Positions 51,653 through 61,414 of a DNA stretch of 64,000 nt are shown one piece after another. The position numbers and the translations under genes were made by a program. The stretch covers positions 1-64,000 of the forward strand of contig JAFLDS010000008.1 of the NCBI GenBank assembly GCA_017302295.1, written 5' to 3'. This DNA comes from Thauera sp. (GTDB lineage: Bacteria > Pseudomonadota > Gammaproteobacteria > Burkholderiales > Rhodocyclaceae). A model generated the notes under the pieces. It did no database searches. It was not told the origin of the DNA and saw only the letters and a list, made by a program, of their open reading frames with translations. Every line of letters starts with the position of its first letter. Within the stretch, counting starts at the first letter, position 1.

Positions 51653-52738
51653 ATGCAACGTCGCGATTTTCTGAAGAAAGCCTCCGTCGGCGCCGTGGCC
51701 GGCGCCTCCGCCACGCTGGCTGCGCCGGCCATCGCCCAGGCGCAGCCCACCGTCAAGTGGCGCCTGACCTCCAGCTTTCCCAAGAGCCTCGACACCATCT
51801 ACGGCGGCGCCGAGATCCTCGCCAACCGCGTGCGCGAGCTGACCGGAGGCAAGTTCGACATCCGCGTCTTCCCCGGCGGCGAGATCGTGCCGGCGGCGCA
51901 GGCGCTCGACGCGGTGCAGGCCGGCACGGTGGAGTGCTGCCACACCATCTCCAACTACTACAACGGCAAGAACAAGGCCTTCGCCTTCTCGGCCATCCCC
52001 TTCGGCATGAATACCCGCCAGGCCACTGCCTGGCTCTATCAGGGCGGCGGCAACGAACTGCTCAACGAGTTCTACGCCAAGTACAACGTGATCTCCTTCC
52101 TCGGTGGCGGCACCGGCGCGCAGATGGCGGGCTGGTATCGCAAGGAGCTGAAATCGCTGGAAGACATGAAGGGCCTGAAGATGCGCATCGCCGGCCTGGG
52201 CGGCGAAGTGTTCGCGGCGATGGGCGCGATTCCGCAGCAGATCCCGGCCGGCGACACCTATGCCGCGCTGGAGAAGGGCGCGATCGACGCGGTGGAGTGG
52301 ATCGGCCCCTATGACGACGAGAAGCTCGGCTTCGACCGCGTTGCCAAGAACTACTACTACCCCGCCTTCTGGGAGCCGGGCCCGTTCTCGCACTTTTTCG
52401 TCAACAAGGACGAGTGGGCCAAGCTGCCCAAGGAGTACAAGTCGGCGTTCGAGGTCGCCAGCTACGAGGCGGCCGCAAAAGTCATCACCGCGTACGACGC
52501 CAAGAATCCTGCGGCGCTCGCCCGCCTGTTGCAGAAGGGCGTGAAGCTGCAGAAGATGCCCGACGACATCATGCAGGCGGCCTACAAGATCGCGTTCCAG
52601 ATCTACGCCGACGAGGCGGCGAAGAACCCGGACTTCAAGAAGATCTTCACCGAGTATGACAAGTTCCGCCGCACGTCCAATGCATGGTTCAGCGTGTCGG
52701 AGATGAACATCGACCGCTTCCTGCAGACCGCGAAGTAA
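51653..52738 (+). CDS. TRAP transporter solute-binding protein (TakP/DctP type), copy 2
   Basis: Tandem paralogue of copy 1 (361 aa, same length), with the same twin-arginine signal and the same ligand-site segments (LKMRIAGLGGEVFAAMGAIP, DAVEWIGPYDDEKLGF). Differences are scattered (GGAEILANR for SAEHLASR, FLGGGTGAQMAG for FLGGCTAAQMGG), so the two may bind slightly different acids or serve under different control. It has its own terminator-isolated promoter with the operator shared with the CoA-transferase gene. Probably imports a 2-oxo or other monocarboxylate (inference). Confidence 0.92.
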   Translation: MQRRDFLKKASVGAVAGASATLAAPAIAQAQPTVKWRLTSSFPKSLDTIYGGAEILANRVRELTGGKFDIRVFPGGEIVPAAQALDAVQAGTVECCHTISNYYNGKNKAFAFSAIPFGMNTRQATAWLYQGGGNELLNEFYAKYNVISFLGGGTGAQMAGWYRKELKSLEDMKGLKMRIAGLGGEVFAAMGAIPQQIPAGDTYAALEKGAIDAVEWIGPYDDEKLGFDRVAKNYYYPAFWEPGPFSHFFVNKDEWAKLPKEYKSAFEVASYEAAAKVITAYDAKNPAALARLLQKGVKLQKMPDDIMQAAYKIAFQIYADEAAKNPDFKKIFTEYDKFRRTSNAWFSVSEMNIDRFLQTAK

Positions 52739-52763
52739 GTCCGCAGCCCCCGTGGCCGAGCCG

Positions 52764-53405
52764 TCAGCCCTGACGGTTGCGGCCAGGTGCGGCTGCCTCG
52801 TGGCGCCCGATCAGGCGCTGCAGTTCGGCGGTGGTGCCGACGTCCATCTTGCGCAGCACGTTGGCGCGATGCACATCGACCGTCTTCGGGCTGATGCCGT
52901 GCAGACGGGCGATCTCCTTGCTCGTCAGGCCGTCCTTCATCGCCTCCAGGATCTCGATCTCGCGCGCGGACAGCTTGCCGATGCGCTGCTGCCAGGTGGC
53001 CTGCTGCATGCGGCGGGCATGACGTTCGCGGGCGATGCGCATGACCTTGTTCACCGCGTCGAGAAAATCCTGCGGCTTGAACGGCTTCTGCAGAAAATCC
53101 GCCGCGCCCAGCTGCATCGCATTCACCGCCGCGGGAATGTCGCCGTGGGCGCTGAGGAAGAACAGCGGGATGTCGATCCCGTCATCGGCCAGCTTCTTCT
53201 GCAGCTCGAGCCCGCTCATCTCGGGCATGCGCAGGTCCAGCACCGCGCAGGCCGGGCCCTCCGCACGCCGGACCGCGTCGATGAAGCTGGCGGGCGAGGT
53301 GAAGCTGCGCGAGCGGATCTTCACTGAATCCAGCAGCCAGACCAGGCCTTCGAGCACTTCGGGTTCGTCATCGACGAGAAGAACCTCGACGGGTAGATCG
53401 TTCAT
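52764..53405 (-). CDS. FixJ/LuxR-type response regulator
   Basis: Response regulator (213 aa). Receiver: VLLVDDEPEVLEGL, phospho-Asp in CAVLDLRMPEMSGLELQ, Lys in DFLQKPFKP. The C-terminal LuxR/FixJ helix-turn-helix is LSAREIEILEAMKDGLTSKE then IARLHGISPKTVDVHRANVL. Its ATG directly follows the kinase stop, so the two are made together. It is the best candidate to bind the shared dyad upstream of TRAP copy 2 and the CoA-transferase gene. Confidence 0.92.
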   Translation of the reverse strand: MNDLPVEVLLVDDEPEVLEGLVWLLDSVKIRSRSFTSPASFIDAVRRAEGPACAVLDLRMPEMSGLELQKKLADDGIDIPLFFLSAHGDIPAAVNAMQLGAADFLQKPFKPQDFLDAVNKVMRIARERHARRMQQATWQQRIGKLSAREIEILEAMKDGLTSKEIARLHGISPKTVDVHRANVLRKMDVGTTAELQRLIGRHEAAAPGRNRQG

Positions 53406-55031
53406 CTATTGCTCCGCCGTTCTCAGGGTGAACTTGAAGCTCGTTCCGCGGCAGCGTCCCGGCACCAGGCGCAAGGCGCCGCCATGCGACTCGACGATGT
53501 TGCGGCAGATCATCAGCCCCATCCCAAGCCCGGTCGGCTTGGTGGTGAAGTAGGGTTCGAACAGGCGCGCCGCCACGTCGGGCGGCATGCCGCAGCCGGT
53601 GTCGCGCACTACCACGGCGAGCATCGCATTCTTTTCCCGCTCGAGTCGAATTTCCAGCCGGCGCTGCTCGACCGGTGTGTCCTGCATCGCGTCGAGCGCG
53701 TTCAGCAGCAGGTTGACCAGCACCTGCTGGATCTCCACCGCATTGCAGCGTACCGGCGGCAGTTCGGGCTCGGCGCGCACCTCGGGGCGCACCTGGGCGG
53801 CGCGCAACTGCGGCTCCATCAATGTCAGCGTCTTGCGCAGCAAGGCGCCGAGGTCGGTGTCGATCTGCGGCACCGGCTTGCGCGATACGAAGCCGCGCAC
53901 GCTGCGCATGATCTCGGTGGCGCGCTCCAGGTGGCCCGCGATCTTGTCGATGGCGGTGTGCACGTCGTCGAACGTGGCGCTGCCGTGCTGCAGCCTGAGC
54001 TGCAAGCCGCCGACGTAGCTCTGGCAGGCGTTCAGCGGCTGGCCCAGCTCGTGCGCCAGCGCCGAGGCCATCTGCCCCATCAGCGACAGGCGCGAGGCGT
54101 GGGCCAGCGCCTCCTGCTGCTGGCGTTCGCGTTCGGCGGCGCGGCGCTGCCGGGTCACGTCGACGAAGGCGAAGATGGCGGCCAGGCCATGGCTGCGCAA
54201 GGGCGCCGCGGTCACGGCGATCTCGCGCACCGTGCCCTTGCTGGTGCGCCAGTGGAACTCGAATCGATCGACGCCCTGCAGGTCCCCGCCGATGTGCCGC
54301 CGCAGCAGGGCGGCGAGCGAGGTCGTGCCGTTTTCGGTGAGCACCAGCCCGTCGTCCTCGAGCATCTCCAGCGCGTGCTTGCGCGAGCGCGCCGCGATGC
54401 TGCGCTGGAGTACGCGATTCACCTCGATGGCCTTGCCCTGCGCATCCGCGACCAGCAGGCCGAGCGGCAGATTGCGGAACAGCGTCCGGTACTTCTCGCG
54501 GCTTTCCGTCAGGGCGAGTTGCGCCGCGCGTCGGCGTTCGATCTCCGCGGCCAGCGTGGCATTGCTGCGTTCCAGGCTGTGCGTGCGCGCGAGCACCGTC
54601 TGTTCCAGGCGCGCATTGGCGCGGCGCAGCTGCTCTTCGGCATGCAGCCGGTCGCTGATGTCCTGCAGCACCCAGACGGCGGGCGACGTGGCGTCGGCCG
54701 GGTCGATGCGCTGGCCGGACAGCGTGCACCAGAAGGTACCGCCGTCCTTGCGCCGCATTTCCAGGTTGTGCGTGTAGCGGCGATCGCGGGTGATGGCCGC
54801 GTAATTGCGGCCGACGGCGTCGAAGTCTTCCTGGGAAGCGTAGATCACCCGCACGCTCTGGCCGTTGAGCTCGCCGTCGGCGTAGCCGAACAGCTCGTTC
54901 ATGCGCGCATTGGTCCACAACAGGCGCCGATCGACGACGAAGCAGATTCCCACCAGGGCGTTGTCGAGCACCAGTTCATAGGGGAACGCGTAGCCGTCGA
55001 AGGAAAATCGTCCGGCCTCGTGATCCGGCAT
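53406..55031 (-). CDS. PAS-domain sensor histidine kinase (FixL-like)
   Basis: Cytoplasmic kinase (541 aa from ATG 55031; an ATG at 55082 would add 17 residues). Two PAS domains (about 15-140, NALVGICFVVDRRLLWTNAR; and about 185-300, NLPLGLLVADAQGKAIEVNR) are joined by a coiled coil. Then the H-box MASALAHELGQPLNACQSYV and an ATPase domain (NLLLNALDAM, DTGCGMP, TKPTGLGMGLMICRNIVESH). No membrane segment and no heme-His pattern was recognised. Paired with the FixJ-like regulator; the signal is probably metabolic. Confidence 0.9.
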   Translation of the reverse strand: MPDHEAGRFSFDGYAFPYELVLDNALVGICFVVDRRLLWTNARMNELFGYADGELNGQSVRVIYASQEDFDAVGRNYAAITRDRRYTHNLEMRRKDGGTFWCTLSGQRIDPADATSPAVWVLQDISDRLHAEEQLRRANARLEQTVLARTHSLERSNATLAAEIERRRAAQLALTESREKYRTLFRNLPLGLLVADAQGKAIEVNRVLQRSIAARSRKHALEMLEDDGLVLTENGTTSLAALLRRHIGGDLQGVDRFEFHWRTSKGTVREIAVTAAPLRSHGLAAIFAFVDVTRQRRAAERERQQQEALAHASRLSLMGQMASALAHELGQPLNACQSYVGGLQLRLQHGSATFDDVHTAIDKIAGHLERATEIMRSVRGFVSRKPVPQIDTDLGALLRKTLTLMEPQLRAAQVRPEVRAEPELPPVRCNAVEIQQVLVNLLLNALDAMQDTPVEQRRLEIRLEREKNAMLAVVVRDTGCGMPPDVAARLFEPYFTTKPTGLGMGLMICRNIVESHGGALRLVPGRCRGTSFKFTLRTAEQ

Positions 55032-55080
55032 GGGGCTGCGCCTTGGCAATGGGTGAAAGTTGCGCAATGGTAAATCAAAC

Positions 55081-55118
55081 AAAAAAACGGCGGCGAGCCC
55101 CGATGAGGGCCCGCCGCC
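55081..55118 (-). terminator. Terminator after thiolase gene
   Basis: On the minus strand GGCGGCGGGCCC...GGGGCTCGCCGCC forms a strong stem followed by seven T (seen as the A-run 55081-55087). It lies between the thioalse stop and the kinase gene, so kinase and regulator are either read-through or separately expressed. Confidence 0.8.
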
Positions 55119-55169
55119 TGGTCTGGATGGCGTGTCCCGGTGGGTGGAACACGCTACACGCCCTTCCGC

Positions 55170-56378
55170 TCAGGCCCGCTCGAGCAGCACCGCAATACCC
55201 ATGCCGCCGCCGATGCAGGCGCTGGAAACGCCGTAGCGCGCCTGGCGCTGCTGCAGTTCGAGCGCCAGCGTGCCGGTGATGCGCGCGCCGCTGCAGCCCA
55301 GCGGGTGGCCGAGCGCGATCGCGCCGCCATTGACGTTCAGGCGCTGGTAGAGGGGCGAATCCATGTACCAGCCCATCTCCTTCATGCAGCCCAGCACCTG
55401 CGCGGCGAAGGCCTCGTTGATCTCGAACAGGTCGACCTGATCCATCGCCAGGCCGGCCTTCTTCAGCACCTTGGGGATGGCGTAGGCGGGGCCGAGACCC
55501 ATCACCATCGGGTCGAGCGCGGCGATCGCCCAGTCCACCACGTAGGCGATCGGCTTCAGGCCCAGCTCGCGGCACTTTTCTTCCGACATCATCACCAGCG
55601 CCGCGGCGCCGTCGTTCATGCCGGTGGCGTTACCGGCGGTGACGTTGCCGTCCTTCTGGAAGGCCGGCTTCAGCTTCGCCAGGCCTTCGAGCGTGACGTC
55701 GCCCTTGGGGTGCTCGTCGGTGTCGATGACGATCGAGCCCTTGCGCGTCTTGATCTCGTAGCCGACGATCTCCTGCGCCAGGCGGCCGCTTTCCTGCGCC
55801 GCCTTGGCCTTCATCTGGCTGTCGAAGGCGAAGCGGTCCTGATCCTCGCGCGACAGGCCGTAGCGCACCGCGACGTTCTCGGCGGTGTTGCCCATCCACA
55901 CCGGCGGGTAGAGTGCGTTGGGCGCGGCGTTGAAGTGCGACTGCTCGTTGGCGCACTTCAGTTGCTGCGAACCGTTGCGCAGGCCCTGGTAGCGCGCCGA
56001 CAGCGGCAGGTAGAAGGGCGCGCGCGACAGCGCTTCGGCGCCGCCGGCAACGACGATGTCGGCCGCGCCGGTGACGATTTCCTGCCACGCCGAAGCCACC
56101 GCCTGCAGGCCCGAGCCGCAGATGCGGTTCACGGTGAAGCCCGGCGTATCGACCATGCCGCACAGCAGCGCGGCGTCGCGCGCCACCTGCGGCGCGTCGG
56201 TGCTGGAGATGACGTGGCCGAGGATGATTTCATCGACCGCGTCGGCCTCGATGCCGGAACGCTTGATCGCTTCCTTGATCGCCGCGGCGGCCAGGGATTC
56301 GACCGGGACTTCCTTGAGCCCGCCGAGGAAGGCGCCGACCGCAGTCCGCGCGTAGCTGGTGATCACAACCTTTTTCAT
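55170..56378 (-). CDS. Acetyl-CoA C-acyltransferase (thiolase)
   Basis: Thiolase (402 aa). Nucleophilic Cys in [16 protein letters not shown] (residue about 90), [10 protein letters not shown] with the active-site His and the second Cys in [23 protein letters not shown] is also conserved. It can cleave acetoacetyl-CoA or longer 3-oxoacyl-CoA; specificity is not readable. In the CoA-transferase, SDR, thiolase series it would perform the final cleavage. Starts 36 bases after the SDR stop. Confidence 0.93.
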   Translation of the reverse strand: MKKVVITSYARTAVGAFLGGLKEVPVESLAAAAIKEAIKRSGIEADAVDEIILGHVISSTDAPQVARDAALLCGMVDTPGFTVNRICGSGLQAVASAWQEIVTGAADIVVAGGAEALSRAPFYLPLSARYQGLRNGSQQLKCANEQSHFNAAPNALYPPVWMGNTAENVAVRYGLSREDQDRFAFDSQMKAKAAQESGRLAQEIVGYEIKTRKGSIVIDTDEHPKGDVTLEGLAKLKPAFQKDGNVTAGNATGMNDGAAALVMMSEEKCRELGLKPIAYVVDWAIAALDPMVMGLGPAYAIPKVLKKAGLAMDQVDLFEINEAFAAQVLGCMKEMGWYMDSPLYQRLNVNGGAIALGHPLGCSGARITGTLALELQQRQARYGVSSACIGGGMGIAVLLERA

Positions 56379-56414
56379 CGATTTCTCTCTTTGTGTTCTT
56401 GAAGGGGCGGCTTC

Positions 56415-57155
56415 TTACAGCGACACGCCGCCGCTCACTTCCAGCGTGGCGCCATTCACATAGCTGGCCTCGTCGCTGGCGAGGAAGGCATACACGTTGG
56501 CGAGCTCCTCCGGCTGGCCGACGCGGCGCATCCAGCAGGCGTTTTTGATCTGGTTCATGACGTCCTCGGGCACGGTGTCGAGGATGTGGGTGGCCACCGA
56601 ACCGGGCACCACGGTGTTGACGCGTACGTTCTTCGGCCCGAGCTCCTTCGCCCAGGTCTTGGTCAGCCCGATCACGCCGGCCTTGGAGGCGGCGTAGTTG
56701 CCCTGGCCGAAGTTGCCGTGGGTGCCGGCGATGCTCGAGGTGTTGACGATGGAGCCCGCGCCCTGCGCGATCATCGTCTCGGCCACCGCCTGGGTGCAGT
56801 TGAACACGCCCTTCAGGTTCACCGCGATGACGGCGTCGAACTGCGCCTCGGTCATCTTCACCAGGCGCGCGTCCTTCGTGATGCCGGCGTTGTTCACCAG
56901 CACGTCGATGCGGCCGAACTTCGCCTTCACGTCGGCAACCATGGCATCGACGGTCGCGCGGTCGGTGACGTTCACCACGTAGCCGGCCGCCTTGCCACCG
57001 TTCACCTCGATGCCCTTCACCGCCTCGACGACCTGGTCGGCGTTCAGGTCGCAGACGACCACGATGGCGCCTTCCGCGGCGAACTTCCTCACCGCAGCGA
57101 GGCCGATGCCGTTGGCCGAGCCGGTGATGATGCAGACCTTGTTGAGCAGACGCAT
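56415..57155 (-). CDS. SDR-family 3-oxoacyl/acetoacetyl-CoA reductase-like dehydrogenase
   Basis: Short-chain dehydrogenase (246 aa) with GGAGGAA upstream of ATG 57155. TGSANGIG cofactor loop, NNAGIT, catalytic Ser in [15 protein letters not shown] catalytic Tyr/Lys and PGSVATHIL. The FabG/PhaB-like fold, with Asp at the end of beta-2 (VVVCDLNAD), favours NAD(H), which fits an oxidative 3-hydroxyacyl-CoA dehydrogenase rather than a biosynthetic reductase. Exact substrate unknown. Confidence 0.9.
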   Translation of the reverse strand: MRLLNKVCIITGSANGIGLAAVRKFAAEGAIVVVCDLNADQVVEAVKGIEVNGGKAAGYVVNVTDRATVDAMVADVKAKFGRIDVLVNNAGITKDARLVKMTEAQFDAVIAVNLKGVFNCTQAVAETMIAQGAGSIVNTSSIAGTHGNFGQGNYAASKAGVIGLTKTWAKELGPKNVRVNTVVPGSVATHILDTVPEDVMNQIKNACWMRRVGQPEELANVYAFLASDEASYVNGATLEVSGGVSL

Positions 57156-57186
57156 GTCATGTTCCTCCGTGTTCAGCAGCCGACTG

Positions 57187-58758
57187 TCAAGCGGCAGCGT
57201 GCTTTTCGATCAGCGCCTTCAGCCTGCCCCAGTTGGCCTGGAACAGTGTCGGGTCCATCTGTTTGACGTTGTCCATCTTCGGCACGAAGTCCATGTGCGC
57301 CAGGATGTCGCGCTCGATGTCGATGCCCGGCGCCACCTCGATCAGCTCCAGGCCGTCGTCCACCAGGCGGAACACCGCGCGCTCGGTGATGTACAGCACC
57401 GGCTGGCGGATCGTGCACGCGTAGTGGCCGCTGAAGGTGATCTGCTCGACGTGGTCGATCAGTTTGCGATTCTTGCCTTCCTTGATGATCTTCAGCTTGC
57501 CGTCCTCGACGGCCACCTCCAGCCCGCCCGCGGTGAAGGTGCCGAGGAAGGCGACCCGCTTGGCGTTCTGCGTGATGTTGATGAAGCCACCGCAGCCCAC
57601 CGCGCGGCCGCCGAACTTGCTCACGTTCACATTGCCGTGGCGGTCGGCCTGCGCCAGCCCGAGGAAGGCCATGTCGATGCCGCCGCCGTCGTAGAAATCG
57701 AACTGCAGCGAGTGCTCGACGATCACTTCCGGGTTGATCGAATGGCCGAAGTCATGGCCCGACGCCGGCAGGCCGCCCACAGGGCCGGTCTCCAGTGTCA
57801 GCGTCAGCTGGCTGGCGACGCCTTCTTCCGCCGCCACCGCGGCCACGCCCTCGGCCATGCCGATGCCCAGGTTCAGCACGCTGCCGCTGGTCAGGTGCGT
57901 GGCCGCGCGGCGGGCGATGATCTTGCGCTCGTCGAGCGGCAGCGGCTCCAGGCCGTGCAGCGGAATCTTCAGGTCGCCGTTGAGCGCCGGGTTGAAATAG
58001 GCGTTCTCCGACTGGCGGTGGTATTCGGGCTCGGCCACGTAGATGTAATCCACCAGGATGCCCGGCACCTTGATCTGCTTGGGATGCAGCGTGCCGGCCT
58101 GGGCGATGCTTTCCACCTGGGCGATGACGATGCCGCCGCAGGCGCGCGCTGCCTGGGCGATGTTGATCGCCTCCATCAGCACGCCTTCCTTGTCCAGCGT
58201 GATGTTGCCGCGCTCGTCGGCCACCGTGCCGCGGATCAGGCCGACATTGACCTTGGGCGGCTTGAAGTACAGGAACTCCTCGCCGTCGAGCTCGCGCACC
58301 TCGACCAAGTCCTCGGCGGCGCGCGCATTGAGCTTGCTGCCTTCCTCGCGCGGATCGACGAAGGTGCCCAGGCCCACCTTGGTGAACAGCCCGCCACGGC
58401 GCCCGGCCACCTGGCGCGGCATCACCGACAGCACGCCCTGCGGCCAGTTGTAGGCTTCGACCTTGTTCTCGCGCACCAGGGCGGACAGCTTGGGCCCGCC
58501 CACGCCGTAGTGCGCCGCGACGATGCGCTTCACCAGCCCCTCGTGGGCCAGCCGCGCCATGCCTTTGTCCTTGAAGTTGCCTTGCCCCGCCGGGAAGTAC
58601 CAGCTCAGGTCGCGCGGATGGCCGCTGTCGAGGAAGCTGCGCTCGATCTGCGCGAACGACTCCTCGGCCAGGCCGGCGAGCATCATGCCGGTGCTGTAGA
58701 TCGTGTCGCCGTCCTTGATCAGGCCGGGAACGTCCTTCGATTCGATGAATTTCACCAC
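57187..58758 (-). CDS. Acyl-CoA:acetate/3-oxoacid CoA-transferase (family I)
   Basis: Single-chain family I CoA-transferase (523 aa), both halves fused as in YdiF-type enzymes. N-terminal half: [20 protein letters not shown] and [21 protein letters not shown]-terminal half: [17 protein letters not shown] and the catalytic-Glu segment [35 protein letters not shown] is also typical. It starts at GTG 58758 (GGAGGAG upstream; the next codon is also GTG). It would activate an organic acid using acetyl- or another acyl-CoA. Head of the minus-strand series. Confidence 0.92.
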   Translation of the reverse strand: MVKFIESKDVPGLIKDGDTIYSTGMMLAGLAEESFAQIERSFLDSGHPRDLSWYFPAGQGNFKDKGMARLAHEGLVKRIVAAHYGVGGPKLSALVRENKVEAYNWPQGVLSVMPRQVAGRRGGLFTKVGLGTFVDPREEGSKLNARAAEDLVEVRELDGEEFLYFKPPKVNVGLIRGTVADERGNITLDKEGVLMEAINIAQAARACGGIVIAQVESIAQAGTLHPKQIKVPGILVDYIYVAEPEYHRQSENAYFNPALNGDLKIPLHGLEPLPLDERKIIARRAATHLTSGSVLNLGIGMAEGVAAVAAEEGVASQLTLTLETGPVGGLPASGHDFGHSINPEVIVEHSLQFDFYDGGGIDMAFLGLAQADRHGNVNVSKFGGRAVGCGGFINITQNAKRVAFLGTFTAGGLEVAVEDGKLKIIKEGKNRKLIDHVEQITFSGHYACTIRQPVLYITERAVFRLVDDGLELIEVAPGIDIERDILAHMDFVPKMDNVKQMDPTLFQANWGRLKALIEKHAAA

Positions 58759-58827
58759 CTTGTGCTCCTCCTCTCCGTCGTAGGGCCGACCGGGGCCAGC
58801 CGACGCACGTACGTGCGCATCCGATGG

Positions 58828-58894
58828 AGTCTAGGCGCAGCGGGCGCCCGGCGCATCGGGAGCGATTCCCGAGGGGACTAAAGGAATTACCTAG
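58828..58894 (-). promoter_or_regulatory. Activator-type promoter of the CoA-transferase operon, shared operator copy 2
   Basis: On the minus strand GGTAATTCC, then the dyad GGGAATCGCTCCC continuing GATGCGCC (58870 to 58850), then 16 bases and the -10-like TAGACT (58833-58828). The 21-base block is identical to 51560-51580 upstream of TRAP copy 2 and has the same orientation and spacing. Leader of about 60 bases to the GTG start. Confidence 0.65.
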
Positions 58895-58914
58895 TGCGCC
58901 GGGGCATGCACACC

Positions 58915-60027
58915 TCAGCCCAGCGTCGGGTAGTCGAGGTAGCCCTTCTCGCCGCCGCCGTAGAAGGTGGTGGTGTCCCACGGGTTCAGCGGCGCCTTCT
59001 CACGCAGGCGGCGCACCAGGTCGGGGTTGGCGATGAAGGGCTTGCCGAACGCGACCATGTCGGCACGGCCGCTGGCGACGGCGGTCTCGGCCATCTCGCC
59101 GTCGTAGCCGTTGTTCAGCATCCACGCGGCCTTGCCGCCGGCCTTGGCGTAGGCCACGCGCAACGCGGTGTAGTCGAAGGGCGTGTCGCCCTGCTGGTAG
59201 TCGCGTGCGCCGCCGGTCTGGCCTTCGACGACGTGGATGTAGGCGAGCGGCCAGCGCGCCAGCTGCTCGACCACATAGTTGAACAGCGGCTGCGGGTTGG
59301 GGTCGGCGGCATCGTTGGCCGGCGTCACCGGCGAGATGCGGATCGCGGTGCGCTCGGCGCCGATCTCGTCGACGATCGCCTGCATCACTTCCACCAGCAG
59401 GCGCACGCGGTTCTCGATGCTGCCGCCGTAGGCGTCGCTGCGGTGGTTGCTTCCCGAGCGCAGGAACTGGTCGATCAGGTAGCCGTTGGCCGCATGCACT
59501 TCCACGCCGTCGAAGCCGGCCTCCATCGCCGCGCGCGCGGCGCGGCGGTAGTCGGCGACGATTCCCGGGATCTCGGCAAGCTCCAGCGCGCGCGGTTGCG
59601 AGGTGGCGACGAAGCCGCCCTTGCCCTCGGCGTCGATGATGTAGGTCTTGGTGTTGGCGGTGATCGCCGACGGCGCCACCGGCGCGCCGCCACCCGGCTG
59701 CAGCGAGGTGTGCGACACGCGGCCCACATGCCACAGCTGGGTCACGATCCTGCCGCCGGCGGCATGCACCGCGTCGGTTACGCGCTTCCAGCCGGCAATC
59801 TGCTCCGGCGCGTACAGGCCGGGCACGTCGGCATAGCCCTGGCCCTGCTGGCTGATGGCGGTGGCTTCGGTGATCAGCAGGCCGGCGCTGGCGCGCTGGG
59901 CGTAATACTGCGCGGTGATCGCCTGCGGCACCGCCTTGGGCGAGCGGTTGCGCGTCAGCGGCGCCATGGCGATGCGGTTGGCGAGCTCGAGTTTGCCGAG
60001 GGAGATCGGGTCATAAAGGGTCGTCAT
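58915..60027 (-). CDS. Old yellow enzyme family alkene reductase
   Basis: FMN-dependent ene-reductase (370 aa) from ATG 60027 with AAGGAG ten bases upstream. Seen are the N-terminal IAMAPLTRNRSP, QLWHVGRVSHTSLQPGG (substrate/FMN His), GFDGVEVHAANGYLIDQFLR with GSNHRSDAYGGSIENRVR (His/Asn pair and FMN loop) and a C-terminal FGKPFIANPDLVRRL. NemA/XenB-like class that reduces enones, maleimides or nitro compounds with NADPH. It is divergent from the hydroxyacid oxidase gene. Confidence 0.93.
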   Translation of the reverse strand: MTTLYDPISLGKLELANRIAMAPLTRNRSPKAVPQAITAQYYAQRASAGLLITEATAISQQGQGYADVPGLYAPEQIAGWKRVTDAVHAAGGRIVTQLWHVGRVSHTSLQPGGGAPVAPSAITANTKTYIIDAEGKGGFVATSQPRALELAEIPGIVADYRRAARAAMEAGFDGVEVHAANGYLIDQFLRSGSNHRSDAYGGSIENRVRLLVEVMQAIVDEIGAERTAIRISPVTPANDAADPNPQPLFNYVVEQLARWPLAYIHVVEGQTGGARDYQQGDTPFDYTALRVAYAKAGGKAAWMLNNGYDGEMAETAVASGRADMVAFGKPFIANPDLVRRLREKAPLNPWDTTTFYGGGEKGYLDYPTLG

Positions 60028-60191
60028 CGAGAGCGTGCTCCTTGAAGTGAGTGGGTGGATCGGCAAAAGCTTATTGTCGCGCACATCGACTGTGTGCGGC
60101 TGCGGAGGTTCCTCGGGCTGTCCTCGCTACAATCGGCCGCTGGGCTCTTCACCCTCCCTGGCGCCGCAAGCGCCGAACCGGATCTTCGAAC

Positions 60192-61409
60192 ATGCACCTT
60201 CGCCGGCACTACCGCGGACGCGACCTCGCCCGCGCACAAGACATCGCCGACCTGCGCGCGATGGCGGCGCGGCGCCTGCCCAACTTCTGCCTTGAATACC
60301 TCGAAGGCGGCGCCGACGACGAGCTCGCGCTCGCACGCAACCGCGCCGCCTTCGACGCCATCGACCTGCTGCCGCGTACCCTGGTCGACGTGTCGCGGCG
60401 CGATCTGGGTTGCACGCTGTTCGGCCAGCCCATCGCCATGCCCGCGCTGATTGCGCCCACCGGCTTCAACGGCCTGCTCACGCACGACGGCGACCGCCTG
60501 TTGGCCGAGGCGGCGCGCGATGCCGGCATCCCGTTCTGCCAGAGCATGGTGTCCACCGTCGCGCTGGAAGACATCGCCGCCACCGGAGTGCGCCACTGGA
60601 TGCAGATCTACCCGTTCAAGGACCGCGCCAACCTCGCCGGTGTGGTCAAGCGGGCGGAACAGGCCGGCGCCGAGGCCATCGTGCTCACCACCGACGCCAG
60701 CGTGTTCGGCAATCGCGCGTGGGACCGCCGCAACTACCGCGCGCCGATGAAGCTCGACGCCCGCAACCTGCTCGACCTCGCCCTGCATCCGCGCTGGATC
60801 GTCGACGTGCTGGTGCCGCACGGCATGCCGCGCTTTCGCAACCTCGGCGACTTCCTGCCGCCGGGCATGGACAGCGCGCGCAACGCAGCCGCCTTCCTCG
60901 CGTCGCAGATGGACCTGACGCTGACTTGGGACGACATCCACTGGCTGCGCGACCTGTGGCCGCGCAAGCTGCTGATCAAGGGCATCCTGCTGCCCGAAGA
61001 TGCACTGCGCGCGCAGGCGGCGGGTGCCGACGGCATCGTCGTCAGCAACCACGGCGGCCGCCAGCTCGACACCTGCCCGGCGCCGATCGAGATGCTGCCC
61101 GCCATCCGCGCCGCCGTCGGGCCGGAGATGACCGTCATCGTCGACAGCGGCCTGCGCCGCGGCAGCGACTTCGTCAAGGCGCGCGCCCTCGGGGCCGACG
61201 CCGCGATGTCGGGCCGCGCAACGCTGTACGGGCTCGCTGCCGGCGGCAAGGCCGGCGCCGCACGCGCGCTGGAGATCATCCGCAGCGAGATCGAACGCAC
61301 GCTCGGGCTGATCGGCTGTCCGGTGCTGGAAAGCCTGACGGCAGCGTGGGTCGGCGCCGCGCCATTTGGGCCGGGCAGGCGCGACGCTGCGCTCGCCCCC
61401 GCGAGGTGA
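60192..61409 (+). CDS. FMN-dependent alpha-hydroxy acid dehydrogenase (LldD/MdlB family)
   Basis: Flavoenzyme (405 aa) oxidising an L-2-hydroxy acid to the 2-oxo acid. ATG 60192; MHLRRHYRGRDLARAQDIAD is typical of the quinone-linked dehydrogenases. Catalytic features are NFCLEYLEGGADDE, IAPTGFNGLL, QIYPFKDR, TTDASVFGNRAWDRRN, NHGGRQLD (active His/Arg) and VIVDSGLRRGSDFVKA. Could be an L-lactate or mandelate-type dehydrogenase; substrate not resolved. The next gene starts within six bases. Confidence 0.9.
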   Translation: MHLRRHYRGRDLARAQDIADLRAMAARRLPNFCLEYLEGGADDELALARNRAAFDAIDLLPRTLVDVSRRDLGCTLFGQPIAMPALIAPTGFNGLLTHDGDRLLAEAARDAGIPFCQSMVSTVALEDIAATGVRHWMQIYPFKDRANLAGVVKRAEQAGAEAIVLTTDASVFGNRAWDRRNYRAPMKLDARNLLDLALHPRWIVDVLVPHGMPRFRNLGDFLPPGMDSARNAAAFLASQMDLTLTWDDIHWLRDLWPRKLLIKGILLPEDALRAQAAGADGIVVSNHGGRQLDTCPAPIEMLPAIRAAVGPEMTVIVDSGLRRGSDFVKARALGADAAMSGRATLYGLAAGGKAGAARALEIIRSEIERTLGLIGCPVLESLTAAWVGAAPFGPGRRDAALAPAR

Positions 61410-61414
61410 TCGCG

